A stretch of 9,630 bases of DNA from Lachnospiraceae bacterium UBA4711 (lineage in GTDB: Bacteria; Bacillota; Clostridia; Lachnospirales; Lachnospiraceae), in assembly GCA_002404515.1 (NCBI GenBank), contig DHJV01000161.1, forward strand, positions 12,985 to 22,614. Reading direction: 5' to 3'. The notes under the pieces are model-generated. The model worked only from the letters and a program-made list of their open reading frames with translations. It was not told where the DNA came from and did not search any database. The stretch's first letter is position 1; each line of letters opens with the position of its first letter. Shown one piece after another: positions 1 to 7,587 of this stretch. A program made the translations under genes and the position numbers.

Positions 1-3000
1 GTGGATGGCAGTGATGCGGCTGTGACAGGAATGTACGGTACAGCCATGAACCATGTCATTACAGCAAAGTACAAGAAAGACGGTGCAGAGAGCGAGTCTA
101 TTCAGTTTACAAATGGTATGCAGGCAGTTACAACCGGACTGGGAACTTATGGACTTTCTGTAAATGAATCGGCAAATTCCTATACGATAACAGGTACACC
201 AAACAATGTGACAACGGATGCACAGAGTTATGCATTTACAGTCACAGATACGAACGATCCAAATAAGACAGCAAATTTCAATCTTGTATTTACTGTTGAA
301 AAGCTTCCGGTTATTATCGGTGAGGTCAAGGATGCTTCCACGGGAGGAACTTTGACAAAGGTATATGATAACTCCGATACAATTCAGGTGCAGACCACGG
401 CGTCTGTCACAGCACAGGATGGCAGTGTACCGGACTGCATCACGAACGATGCGATTCAGGTAATCTTCGATGCAACCGCGAAGATACTTGATATAGGAAG
501 CGTGAAGGGCAAGGATGTCGGAACCGGAAAGACAATCCGCCTGACATCACCAAGATTATCTGGAAACAATGCAAACTGTTACGAGTTACTGAATGTAGAA
601 GAAGGACATCTCGATGTGGCAAATGCAGCCAGTGTAACGAAGCGTACTTTGAACGTAGAGGTTGCATACGATGTAGATTCTGTATTGTTTGGACAGGATA
701 GTCCGGAATGTACACTGACGATCAAGAACCCGGATAATATTGCACAGGGAAATAACAACGAAGAGCAGAATGCATATGCGGCGGACCCGAATGCATTTAT
801 GACAAGATACCTTGGACTGAATAGCAAGGATGCATGGGAGACAAACCGCAAGATTTACAGCAGCCCGGCAAATGCGTATTACTATATCCGTCCAACTTTT
901 GCAAGTAACGGAAACTATGAGGTCGTTGTTGCAAATCCACCGAAGTTTTCAGTGACAAGAGAAAGCTCCGACGGACATTTCTCCATTAAGGAGACGGCGG
1001 TTGGTGGATATTATCCAAGTTATACGATCGTGGCAGCGAACGGATATGATATGGTCCGGATCCTGAACGACGGTGATGTGGATATCTCTGATACGATGAC
1101 ACGTGCACAGGCGAAAGCTCTGTTCAAGAGCCAGTCCGCAGGTATTACGGCGGATGGTACATACACGAACATCCGGTTCCAGTTGTACAATTCGACAACC
1201 AATGCGATCTCTACGATCTACACAGTGAAAGAGACGATCATCGTGGATACGAAGATTCCGCTTTATGTAAGCCATACAGTGGAACCGGCTGGATTTGTAA
1301 ATCAGCTTGGATTTGGTACATATTATCATTCACAGAACAATGTTACAGGTATGACACTGACGGTTACATACCGTTCAGACGAAAGCCCTTGTGATTACCT
1401 GCACTATTATTTTGCAGGGGAGGATGCAAGCACGGTTCCTACTACGACTATGCAGACAAAGATGGTATCGAAAGGAAACGGACTGTATGAGGCAACACTT
1501 CTGGTAGGAAGCGGCTATGCCGGACAGCTGGTTGTATGGGCAACGGATACGAAACAGAAGGAATCCGCACATACAAAACTGGTATGCTATACGACGAATA
1601 CCGATGCAAGTCTGACGGACAAATACTATGAGTGGATGGTCGAAGGAACACCTCCAACTGCGGCTCTAAATGTACAGGGAAATGGAGAAGCGGCTCTGAC
1701 AGACAAGTGGTACAACACCTTGGATGCAGCAATCGTAGCAACCGATATCGACAGTGGACTGGATGCAGTGACATGGAGTGTTGAGACACCAAGTACAACT
1801 GTGACAGCTGCGACATCTGCGTATGGTGTCAATGCGACAAAGAATGCAAAGATTACAGATTATATATTCCACCAGGTCATTACAGGTGGGGTATCAAATG
1901 ATTACACGCCGGGTGAGTATTATATTTCGGCAGTGGTAAAGGATAATGCAGGCAATACGGTCGATGTGGAGAAGCAGGGACCATTCCTTTTCGATGGCAT
2001 CAAGCCGGCGGTGACATTGTCCGATGATGGAGAAAGCCAGACGCAGTTCCAGTCTGACGTTACAATCACGATGGAAGCGACAGAGGGAGAACTGGAAAGT
2101 GGCATTGACAGCATTGCACTGTACAAGGACAGCACAGACAGTGAGCCGATTCAGATATGGTCAGCCGGCGATGCAAAGAGCTGGACAGAAAGCTATGATG
2201 TAACAGAGAGTGGAACGTATATCCTGGTTGTGACGGATATCGCTGGCAATCAGTCTACTGAGCAGGTAACCTACAGCCACATTTCTTCCGAGAGACCGGA
2301 TAAGCCGAGCGTATCGATTGCAAAGGGTGACAATGGTGCAATCGGAAATGCAGGCTGGCTGATTGAGGATAAGCCAAAGGTAACGATCAAATCAACAACA
2401 CAGACAAGCGATAAGGTTCCGGTTAAGACTTATTATAAAGTGATTTATACAGATGCAAGTGGAAAGCATGAGTCCTCCGACAGCTTTACCGGAGAGAGTT
2501 ATACATTTGCACTGGACGGACAGGGCGATGTGACAGTGGAAGCATGGGCAGTCAGCGAGGCAGGCTGTCGGAGTGATACTGCTTCTGAGGATGCAAAGGT
2601 TGATATTGATGGACCGGCTGTGACAATCACAGATTCTGTGGTTGATGCAAACGGGGATGTGACGATTAATTTCCAGGCAATCGATCTGATCAGCGGTGTA
2701 GATACTGACCGGGTACTTGTAAATGGTAATGCTGTATCGGTAACGGATACAGATGGTGTGGCAAAGGGAAGCTTCAAGGCAGATGGCAGTGCAACTTACA
2801 CGATCGTTGCGTATGATAACGCAGGTAACAAGTCCGCAGAGGTAAGCTTTGAGCCTCTTGGCCTGGAGGTAACACCAGTAACAGCGATCACCAATACGAC
2901 CGCACATATCGAGGCACAGGTCATTCAGGGAACAAACCCACTGTCAAAGAGCCTGTGTTATATCGAATATAAGAAAGCGACGGAGACAAGCTATGATACG

Positions 3001-4476
3001 GTACTTGTCAATAAGACAGATACCGCAAGTGGAATTGAAATGATTTACAATTTCAGCAAGCTGACACCGGATACGGTATATAATTACCGCGTGCATGCAG
3101 CAACTCTGAATTCTTCCGAGGAGCGTGTGATCGAAGGAAGCTTTAAGACACTGTCTGGCAATTCGACGACCACAATCTATGGTACGGCTGCTTATAGCGA
3201 TTCGTTGCCGGACGATGTGAAGGATAAGCCAATCTATATCAATTTGTACCGTGGCAATACCATTGTCGGCGGTGAGGTTGTAACAAGTGCAGAAAGTACA
3301 CGGTATATGTTTACGGGTGTATCCGATGGAACCTATCGTATCGTTGCAACGAACGGTACTCTGACAAAAGAGGCATCGGTAACGGTTACCGGCGGTATGA
3401 TCACATATCCAGAGACCTATTCGACAACCGGAGGAATCAACTTCGTACTTTCAGGTTTGTCTACGGATGTGATTTTGGATGATGGTGATGTAGAGATTGC
3501 TGTGGATGGTCTGGATAAGATTTACAACAACAGTTACTACAAGGGAAATGTAACGGATGATGATCTGCGGATTGTTCAAAACGGTGGACGAATTGATATT
3601 GCTCTGCATGCAAGCTATATTAAGGTAAGCGATGTGACATCTGAAGAGCAGGGGATTTTCGCAGATAAGCTTGGCAACCGGACAGAAATTGTTCGTTATA
3701 TAAGATTATATATTGTGAAAAATGTATATAATGAATTTGGAAACTTAGAGTATTCACAGAATCTGACAAGATTGTATGAGCCTGTGACAATCTCTTTCCC
3801 GTTGGAGGATCTGGCAGGCGAGAACATTAAGGTAGCATCGCTGCATGCAGAGGGGACGGATTATTCGTTCAAGAGCTGGACAGATGCAAGCGAAGTGACA
3901 CTGACACATGATTATGTAATCATCAACACAGACCGTTTCTCAACCTATGCACTGTATCGTGTGACACAGCCGAAGACTTACACGGTTGTATGGAAGGACG
4001 GCGATGGAAATATCCTGAAGACGGAGACGGTAGAAGAGGGTACTTCTGCAACACCGCCAGAGGGTACACCAACCAAGACACCAACCAAGGATTACACATA
4101 CACTTTCGAAGGCTGGGATCAGGACTATACAAATGTTACGAAAGACATGGTCATTCTCGCATGGTTCTATTCGACAAAGCGGGATGATACAACGGAAGAT
4201 CCGGGCACAACGGAAAATCCGGGTACGACGGAACAGCCGGGCACAACCGAAAATCCAAAGGCACCAAATGCAAATGTGACACCGGGTGGCAATAGCAACG
4301 GAGCGAACGGCGGACAGAACACGTCAAAGAATCCAGTGAAGTATACATATATGGGTGCAGCCGGTTCTCCACAGACAGGTGATGCAGCACCAATCGTGTT
4401 ACTTATATGTGCGTTTGTATTTGCAGGTGCTGGAATCGTAGTTATGATTAAAAAGAAAAAAGTTTCTAAAAATTAA
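1..4476 (+). CDS. Large sortase-anchored modular surface protein (5' end outside window)
   Basis: A single open frame of 1491 codons runs from the left edge to a TAA. No signal peptide or ribosome binding site is visible, so the GTG at position 1 is probably an internal valine and the gene starts upstream. Modules judged by eye, in order: a putative Ig/cadherin-like fold (about 1-100); a YDG-like module with KVYDN at 120-124; an MBG-like module from about 215; then a run of Ig-like domains of roughly 97 residues, opening with motifs such as DTKIP (416), EGTPP (548), DGIKP (665), DKP (767) and DIDGP (868), with DxAGN turns at 648, 746 and 939. An FN3-like domain (955-1053), a carboxypeptidase-regulatory-like domain (1056-1132), an unrecognised module (1133-1325) and an InlB/Flg_new-type repeat (1326-1390) follow. 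The end is a stalk and a cell-wall sorting signal. The likely role is adhesion or matrix/host interaction at the cell surface; the ligand is unknown. No catalytic motif was seen. Confidence 0.93.
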   Translation: MDGSDAAVTGMYGTAMNHVITAKYKKDGAESESIQFTNGMQAVTTGLGTYGLSVNESANSYTITGTPNNVTTDAQSYAFTVTDTNDPNKTANFNLVFTVEKLPVIIGEVKDASTGGTLTKVYDNSDTIQVQTTASVTAQDGSVPDCITNDAIQVIFDATAKILDIGSVKGKDVGTGKTIRLTSPRLSGNNANCYELLNVEEGHLDVANAASVTKRTLNVEVAYDVDSVLFGQDSPECTLTIKNPDNIAQGNNNEEQNAYAADPNAFMTRYLGLNSKDAWETNRKIYSSPANAYYYIRPTFASNGNYEVVVANPPKFSVTRESSDGHFSIKETAVGGYYPSYTIVAANGYDMVRILNDGDVDISDTMTRAQAKALFKSQSAGITADGTYTNIRFQLYNSTTNAISTIYTVKETIIVDTKIPLYVSHTVEPAGFVNQLGFGTYYHSQNNVTGMTLTVTYRSDESPCDYLHYYFAGEDASTVPTTTMQTKMVSKGNGLYEATLLVGSGYAGQLVVWATDTKQKESAHTKLVCYTTNTDASLTDKYYEWMVEGTPPTAALNVQGNGEAALTDKWYNTLDAAIVATDIDSGLDAVTWSVETPSTTVTAATSAYGVNATKNAKITDYIFHQVITGGVSNDYTPGEYYISAVVKDNAGNTVDVEKQGPFLFDGIKPAVTLSDDGESQTQFQSDVTITMEATEGELESGIDSIALYKDSTDSEPIQIWSAGDAKSWTESYDVTESGTYILVVTDIAGNQSTEQVTYSHISSERPDKPSVSIAKGDNGAIGNAGWLIEDKPKVTIKSTTQTSDKVPVKTYYKVIYTDASGKHESSDSFTGESYTFALDGQGDVTVEAWAVSEAGCRSDTASEDAKVDIDGPAVTITDSVVDANGDVTINFQAIDLISGVDTDRVLVNGNAVSVTDTDGVAKGSFKADGSATYTIVAYDNAGNKSAEVSFEPLGLEVTPVTAITNTTAHIEAQVIQGTNPLSKSLCYIEYKKATETSYDTVLVNKTDTASGIEMIYNFSKLTPDTVYNYRVHAATLNSSEERVIEGSFKTLSGNSTTTIYGTAAYSDSLPDDVKDKPIYINLYRGNTIVGGEVVTSAESTRYMFTGVSDGTYRIVATNGTLTKEASVTVTGGMITYPETYSTTGGINFVLSGLSTDVILDDGDVEIAVDGLDKIYNNSYYKGNVTDDDLRIVQNGGRIDIALHASYIKVSDVTSEEQGIFADKLGNRTEIVRYIRLYIVKNVYNEFGNLEYSQNLTRLYEPVTISFPLEDLAGENIKVASLHAEGTDYSFKSWTDASEVTLTHDYVIINTDRFSTYALYRVTQPKTYTVVWKDGDGNILKTETVEEGTSATPPEGTPTKTPTKDYTYTFEGWDQDYTNVTKDMVILAWFYSTKRDDTTEDPGTTENPGTTEQPGTTENPKAPNANVTPGGNSNGANGGQNTSKNPVKYTYMGAAGSPQTGDAAPIVLLICAFVFAGAGIVVMIKKKKVSKN
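4189..4260 (+). repeat. 18-bp tandem repeat encoding TTExPG stalk
   Basis: Four consecutive 18-nt units encode TTEDPG, TTENPG, TTEQPG and TTENPK (residues 1397-1420). The units differ mostly at single bases. They fall in the Thr/Pro/Gly/Asn-rich region between the last folded module and the sorting signal, where Gram-positive surface proteins carry a wall-spanning stalk. Such arrays can change copy number by slippage, which would change the reach of the protein. Confidence 0.9.
4366..4473 (+). other. C-terminal sortase cell-wall sorting signal (SPQTG)
   Basis: The last 36 residues have the classical three parts: an LPXTG-like pentapeptide SPQTG (1456-1460) followed by D; a hydrophobic helix (about 1464-1483, rich in V, L, I, A, G, F); and a positively charged tail with four consecutive lysines (1484-1487) ending KVSKN. 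A sortase would cleave between T and G and attach the protein to peptidoglycan. The S in place of L at the first position resembles the (S/P/N)PxTG substrates of clostridial class B-type sortases such as that of Clostridioides difficile. No sortase gene is in this window. Confidence 0.93.
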
Positions 4477-4479
4477 CAG

Positions 4480-4508
4480 TTATAGTTCTTCGCATACCGA
4501 ACATAATA
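4480..4508 (+). promoter_or_regulatory. Candidate sigma-G (forespore) promoter of the SASP gene
   Basis: A CATAATA at 4502-4508 fully matches the sigma-G -10 consensus CATnnTA. Seventeen bases upstream, TTATA at 4480-4484 matches the loose -35 consensus GnATR except at its first base. Transcription would start near 4515, about 40 nt before the spore-protein ATG. Sigma-G control is the known rule for alpha/beta-type SASP genes, so position and gene identity agree. The -35 is short and degenerate, and no start site has been measured. Confidence 0.55.
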
Positions 4509-4512
4509 AGAG

Positions 4513-4530
4513 TAAGACAAACATGTCTTA
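4513..4530 (+). other. Perfect 7-bp inverted repeat in SASP leader
   Basis: TAAGACA (4513-4519) and TGTCTTA (4524-4530) form a perfect 7-bp stem with a 4-nt AACA loop. No T-run follows, so it is a poor intrinsic terminator for the upstream surface-protein gene. It sits at the predicted 5' end of the SASP transcript, where it could act as a stabilising 5' hairpin; a weak protein-binding palindrome is the alternative. Confidence 0.5.
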
Positions 4531-4556
4531 ATTCAAAAGTATGGAGGTAGATAATT

Positions 4557-4760
4557 ATGAAGAACTCAAACAACACAACAAGCGTACCAGAGGCTAAGGA
4601 AGCTATGAACAAGTTCAAGATGGAAGTAGCAAATGAGCTTGGTGTAAACCTGAAGCAGGGTTACAACGGAGATCTTACTTCCCGTGAGAGCGGTTCTATC
4701 GGCGGCGAGATGGTCAGACAGATGATCAAGAAGCAGGAGCAGCAGATGTCTGGTAAGTAA
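4557..4760 (+). CDS. Alpha/beta-type small acid-soluble spore protein (SASP)
   Basis: This 67-residue protein saturates and protects chromosomal DNA in dormant spores by forcing an A-like helix, and is degraded at germination by the protease GPR as an amino-acid source. The first helix region (about 10-31) contains VANELGV; the E27-L28 bond corresponds to the GPR cleavage site, usually E-F or E-I in the family. The second conserved region is GDLTSRESGSIGGEMVRQMI (38-57), with the family's SR and GSIGGEMV positions. Length is within the usual 60-75 residues. The ATG is set by GGAGG at 4543-4547, 9 nt upstream. It stands alone, with its own candidate sigma-G promoter and a terminator. The family is usually multicopy, so no specific ssp letter is assigned. 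Confidence 0.96.
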   Translation: MKNSNNTTSVPEAKEAMNKFKMEVANELGVNLKQGYNGDLTSRESGSIGGEMVRQMIKKQEQQMSGK

Positions 4761-4804
4761 TTAATCTGACCAGATGGATATGTGCTAAGTAAGACCATGT
4801 AAGG

Positions 4805-4873
4805 GAGTTTGTTTCTGTATCGGTGATAATGGGAAACATTATTGCATAAGATATAGAAACAAGCTCTTTTTTT
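4805..4873 (+). terminator. Long rod-like intrinsic terminator after the SASP gene
   Basis: The arms 4805-4821 and 4850-4866 pair over 17 bp with two G-U wobbles and no bulge. Seven T residues (4867-4873) follow immediately. The intervening bases form a second 9-bp stem (4823-4831 with 4837-4845, two wobbles) capped by GGAAA, so the whole element folds as a rod of about 26 bp. It lies 44 nt past the SASP stop and just upstream of the tig promoter. It lacks a T-run on the opposite strand, so it looks unidirectional. Confidence 0.93.
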
Positions 4874-4884
4874 GAGTAAATATA

Positions 4885-4913
4885 TAGACTTGCGAAAAAT
4901 CTTATGTTATAAT
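4885..4913 (+). promoter_or_regulatory. Housekeeping promoter with extended -10 for tig-clpX-engB
   Basis: A perfect TATAAT at 4908-4913 is preceded by TG one base upstream (4905-4906), making an extended -10. A TAGACT at 4885-4890 matches four of six bases of TTGACA, with an ideal 17-bp spacer. It sits just past the SASP terminator and would start transcription near 4920, giving a leader of about 53 nt before the tig ATG. No CIRCE or CtsR-like operator was recognised by eye around it. Confidence 0.85.
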
Positions 4914-4972
4914 GCAGAGAATAGTGCTTACAATGGATAGTAGGCGTTGCAAGTTAAGGAGGAAAAGAACAA

Positions 4973-6259
4973 ATGAGTTTAGCAGTAGAAAAATTAGACG
5001 GAAGCATGGCAAAATTGACAATTACAGTACCAGCTGAGGAGTTTACAAAGGCAATCACTTCTGCATACAACAAGCAGAAGAGTAAATTCTCTGTACCTGG
5101 ATTCCGTAAGGGAAAAGTACCACAGGCATTCATCGAGAAAATGTACGGTGCTGCTATCTTTTATGAAGATGCTGCAAATCAGCTTATAAATGAGTATTAT
5201 CCAAAGGAACTCGAAAACTGTGAGGAAGAGATCACATCCAATCCAGAGATCGATGTAACACAGATTGAGAAAGGTAAGGATTTCATCTTTACAGCAACTG
5301 TTGCAATAAAGCCAGAGATCAAGATCGGTGAGTACAAAGGTGTTGAGATCGAGAAGATCGATACAACTGTAACAGATGAAGATGTTATGGCAGAGATTCT
5401 GAAGGATCAGAAGGAAAACGGAAGAAAGATTGATGTAACAGACAGAGCAGCACAGATGGATGATGAAGTTACAATCAACTTTGAAGGCTTTGTAGATGGT
5501 GTTGCATTTGAAGGCGGAAAGGGCGAGAACTACAAGCTTACACTTGGTTCACACTCATTTATCGATACATTTGAGGATCAGATCGTTGGCAAGAACATTG
5601 GCGATAAGTTTGATGTGAATGTAACATTCCCAGAAGAGTATCATGTTGAGGATCTGAAGGGCAAGCCAGCAGTATTTAAGGTAGAGCTTCTTGCAATTTC
5701 TACTCTGGAGCTTCCGGAGCTGGATGACGAGTTTGCAAGTGATGTTTCTTCTTTCGAGACATTTGCTGAGTACAAGGAAGATAAGAAGAAGACATTGGAA
5801 GTAAAGAAGGAAGAGCAGGCAAAGCGTGAGAAGCAGTCTAAGGTAGTTGAGAAGATCGCTGAGGCAGCTGAGGTTGAAATCCCAGAGGCAATGATCAAGT
5901 ACAATCAGGAAAGAATCATGAATGAGATGTCTCAGAGAATGATGTATCAGGGACTTCAGATGGAGCAGTATCTCCAGCTTATGGGAACAACAAAGGAAGA
6001 GTTCTTAGAGCGTGTAAAACCGGATGCAATCGCAAGAATCAAGACAAGCCTTGTGCTTGAGGCAGTTGCAGCCGCTGAGAATATTGCTGCAAGTGATGAC
6101 GATGTAGATGCTGAGATCCAGGATATGGCTGCACAGTACCAGATGAAGCCAGAGGAACTGAAAGATATGATCGGTGCACCAGAGCTGGAGAATATCAAGA
6201 AGGATATCGCTTCCAGAAAGGCACTCGAATTCCTTGGCGAAAATTGTAAGGAAGTTTAA
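4973..6259 (+). CDS. tig: Trigger factor, ribosome-associated chaperone/prolyl isomerase
   Basis: Trigger factor docks at the ribosome exit tunnel and shields nascent chains. At 428 residues it is normal for the family. The ribosome-binding signature GFRKGKVP is at 43-50, the same position as in E. coli. An FKBP-type peptidyl-prolyl isomerase domain spans about 150-242 (DDEVTINFEGFVDGVAFEGG onward), and the helical, Lys/Glu-rich C-terminal chaperone arms fill about 245-428. The start is fixed by AAGGAGGA at 4956-4963, 9 nt before the ATG. It is the first gene of the operon, and clpX begins 35 nt after its stop. No internal disruption or missing domain was seen. Confidence 0.98.
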   Translation: MSLAVEKLDGSMAKLTITVPAEEFTKAITSAYNKQKSKFSVPGFRKGKVPQAFIEKMYGAAIFYEDAANQLINEYYPKELENCEEEITSNPEIDVTQIEKGKDFIFTATVAIKPEIKIGEYKGVEIEKIDTTVTDEDVMAEILKDQKENGRKIDVTDRAAQMDDEVTINFEGFVDGVAFEGGKGENYKLTLGSHSFIDTFEDQIVGKNIGDKFDVNVTFPEEYHVEDLKGKPAVFKVELLAISTLELPELDDEFASDVSSFETFAEYKEDKKKTLEVKKEEQAKREKQSKVVEKIAEAAEVEIPEAMIKYNQERIMNEMSQRMMYQGLQMEQYLQLMGTTKEEFLERVKPDAIARIKTSLVLEAVAAAENIAASDDDVDAEIQDMAAQYQMKPEELKDMIGAPELENIKKDIASRKALEFLGENCKEV

Positions 6260-6294
6260 TAAAAAAGCTTCACATGAGTTAGGAGATAATTAGA

Positions 6295-7587
6295 ATGGCA
6301 AATCGTTCAGACGATAAGAAAAAAGTGAGATGTTCGTTCTGTAACAAATCACAGGAGCAGGTGCGCAAGCTGATTGCGGGACCAAACGTATATATCTGTG
6401 ATGAGTGTATTGAGATTTGTTCAGAAATTATACAGGATGAATTTGATAATGAGCCTTCGGATTCAGAGATCAATCTGTTGAAGCCCAAGCAAATCAAAGA
6501 ATTTCTGGATGATTACGTGATTGGACAGGAGCAGGCAAAGAAAGTGCTTTCGGTTGCCGTATACAACCATTATAAGCGTATTTTGGCAGAGAAGGATTTT
6601 GATGTCGAGCTTCAGAAGAGTAATATCATCATGATCGGACCTACGGGCTCCGGTAAGACATATCTGGCGCAGACACTGGCAAAGCTTTTAAATGTTCCGT
6701 TTGCAATCGCAGACGCAACGGCTTTGACCGAGGCTGGTTATGTCGGAGAAGATGTAGAGAATATCTTATTGAAACTGATTCAGGCAGCCGATTACGATAT
6801 CGAGCGTGCACAGCATGGTATTATATATATTGATGAGATCGATAAGATTACAAAGAAGTCTGAGAATGTATCTATCACACGAGATGTATCGGGTGAAGGC
6901 GTACAGCAGGCACTTTTGAAGATTATTGAAGGCACGGTTGCTTCCGTTCCGCCACAGGGTGGAAGAAAGCATCCACAGCAGGAGTTTATTCAGATTGACA
7001 CAACGAATATTCTCTTTATCTGTGGTGGTGCATTCGAGGGTATGGAGAAGATTATTGACAACCGTATCGGTAAGAAATCCATCGGTTTCAATGCAGAAAT
7101 CGCAGACCGTTCTTCTGACAAGAAGGTTGGCGAGATTTTAAAGCAGGTATTGCCGGAGGATTTCGTAAAATATGGTCTGATTCCGGAGTTTATCGGACGT
7201 GTGCCTGTCAGTGTTACGTTGGATCTGCTGGATGAGGATGCGTTGGTACGGATTTTGTCAGAGCCAAAGAACTCCATCTGCAAGCAGTATAAGAAGCTGT
7301 TTGAATTAGACGGTGTCGAATTGATCTTTGATGAAGATGCGCTTCGTGAGATTGCGAAGGAAGCTATGACAAGAAAGACCGGTGCGAGAGGACTGCGTGC
7401 GATCATCGAGAAGACAATCATGGAACAGATGTATGAGATTCCTTCTGATGATACCGTTGTCAGCTGCCGTATCACAAAGGATATGGTGGATGGTGTTGCA
7501 GGTCCGGTCATCGAGCGCTCAGACGAACCAAGAACGAAGAAAAACGCTTCCCGTAAGCGGATAAAGCAAGAGGATTCAATTGCGTAA
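6295..7587 (+). CDS. clpX: ATP-dependent unfoldase ClpX, ClpXP specificity subunit
   Basis: ClpX is a hexameric AAA+ machine that recognises, unfolds and feeds substrates to the ClpP peptidase. The 430-residue protein has the N-terminal zinc-binding domain (C13, C16, C35, C38), Walker A GPTGSGKT (115-122), pore loop GYVG (148-151), Walker B ending IYIDEID (to 183), the RKH loop (224-226), the ClpP-docking loop IGF (263-265), the arginine finger in GLIPEFIGR (R302) and sensor 2 in GARGLR (R365). All key residues are present, so it should be active and able to dock ClpP. AGGAG at 6281-6285 sets the ATG. No clpP precedes it and no lon follows it. The basic C-terminal tail looks like ordinary family variation. 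Confidence 0.99.
   Translation: MANRSDDKKKVRCSFCNKSQEQVRKLIAGPNVYICDECIEICSEIIQDEFDNEPSDSEINLLKPKQIKEFLDDYVIGQEQAKKVLSVAVYNHYKRILAEKDFDVELQKSNIIMIGPTGSGKTYLAQTLAKLLNVPFAIADATALTEAGYVGEDVENILLKLIQAADYDIERAQHGIIYIDEIDKITKKSENVSITRDVSGEGVQQALLKIIEGTVASVPPQGGRKHPQQEFIQIDTTNILFICGGAFEGMEKIIDNRIGKKSIGFNAEIADRSSDKKVGEILKQVLPEDFVKYGLIPEFIGRVPVSVTLDLLDEDALVRILSEPKNSICKQYKKLFELDGVELIFDEDALREIAKEAMTRKTGARGLRAIIEKTIMEQMYEIPSDDTVVSCRITKDMVDGVAGPVIERSDEPRTKKNASRKRIKQEDSIA

Noticed and set aside
1..3. GTG at the first base as the true start of the surface-protein gene
   Set aside because: No upstream sequence, ribosome binding site or signal peptide is visible, and an exported wall protein needs one; the codon is almost certainly internal.
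2392..2907. 171-codon minus-strand open frame
   Set aside because: It is a shadow of the surface-protein gene: Cys/Ile-rich, low-complexity translation with no recognisable domain, inside a clearly coding plus-strand frame.
3704..3732. TATAAT at 3727-3732 as an internal promoter in the surface gene
   Set aside because: The -35 position 17 bp upstream has no resemblance to TTGACA, and the stretch is simply A/T-rich coding sequence.
4450..4470. A-rich run as a slippery frameshift site or a terminator tail
   Set aside because: It encodes the expected lysine-rich tail of the sorting signal in frame, with no hairpin before it.
4485..4502. Hairpin GTTC/GAAC or TTCG/CGAA as a terminator of the surface gene
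   Set aside because: Only about four base pairs form and no T-run follows.
6990..7511. 173-codon minus-strand open frame
   Set aside because: It lies opposite conserved clpX codons and its Ser-rich translation resembles no family; it is an antisense shadow.
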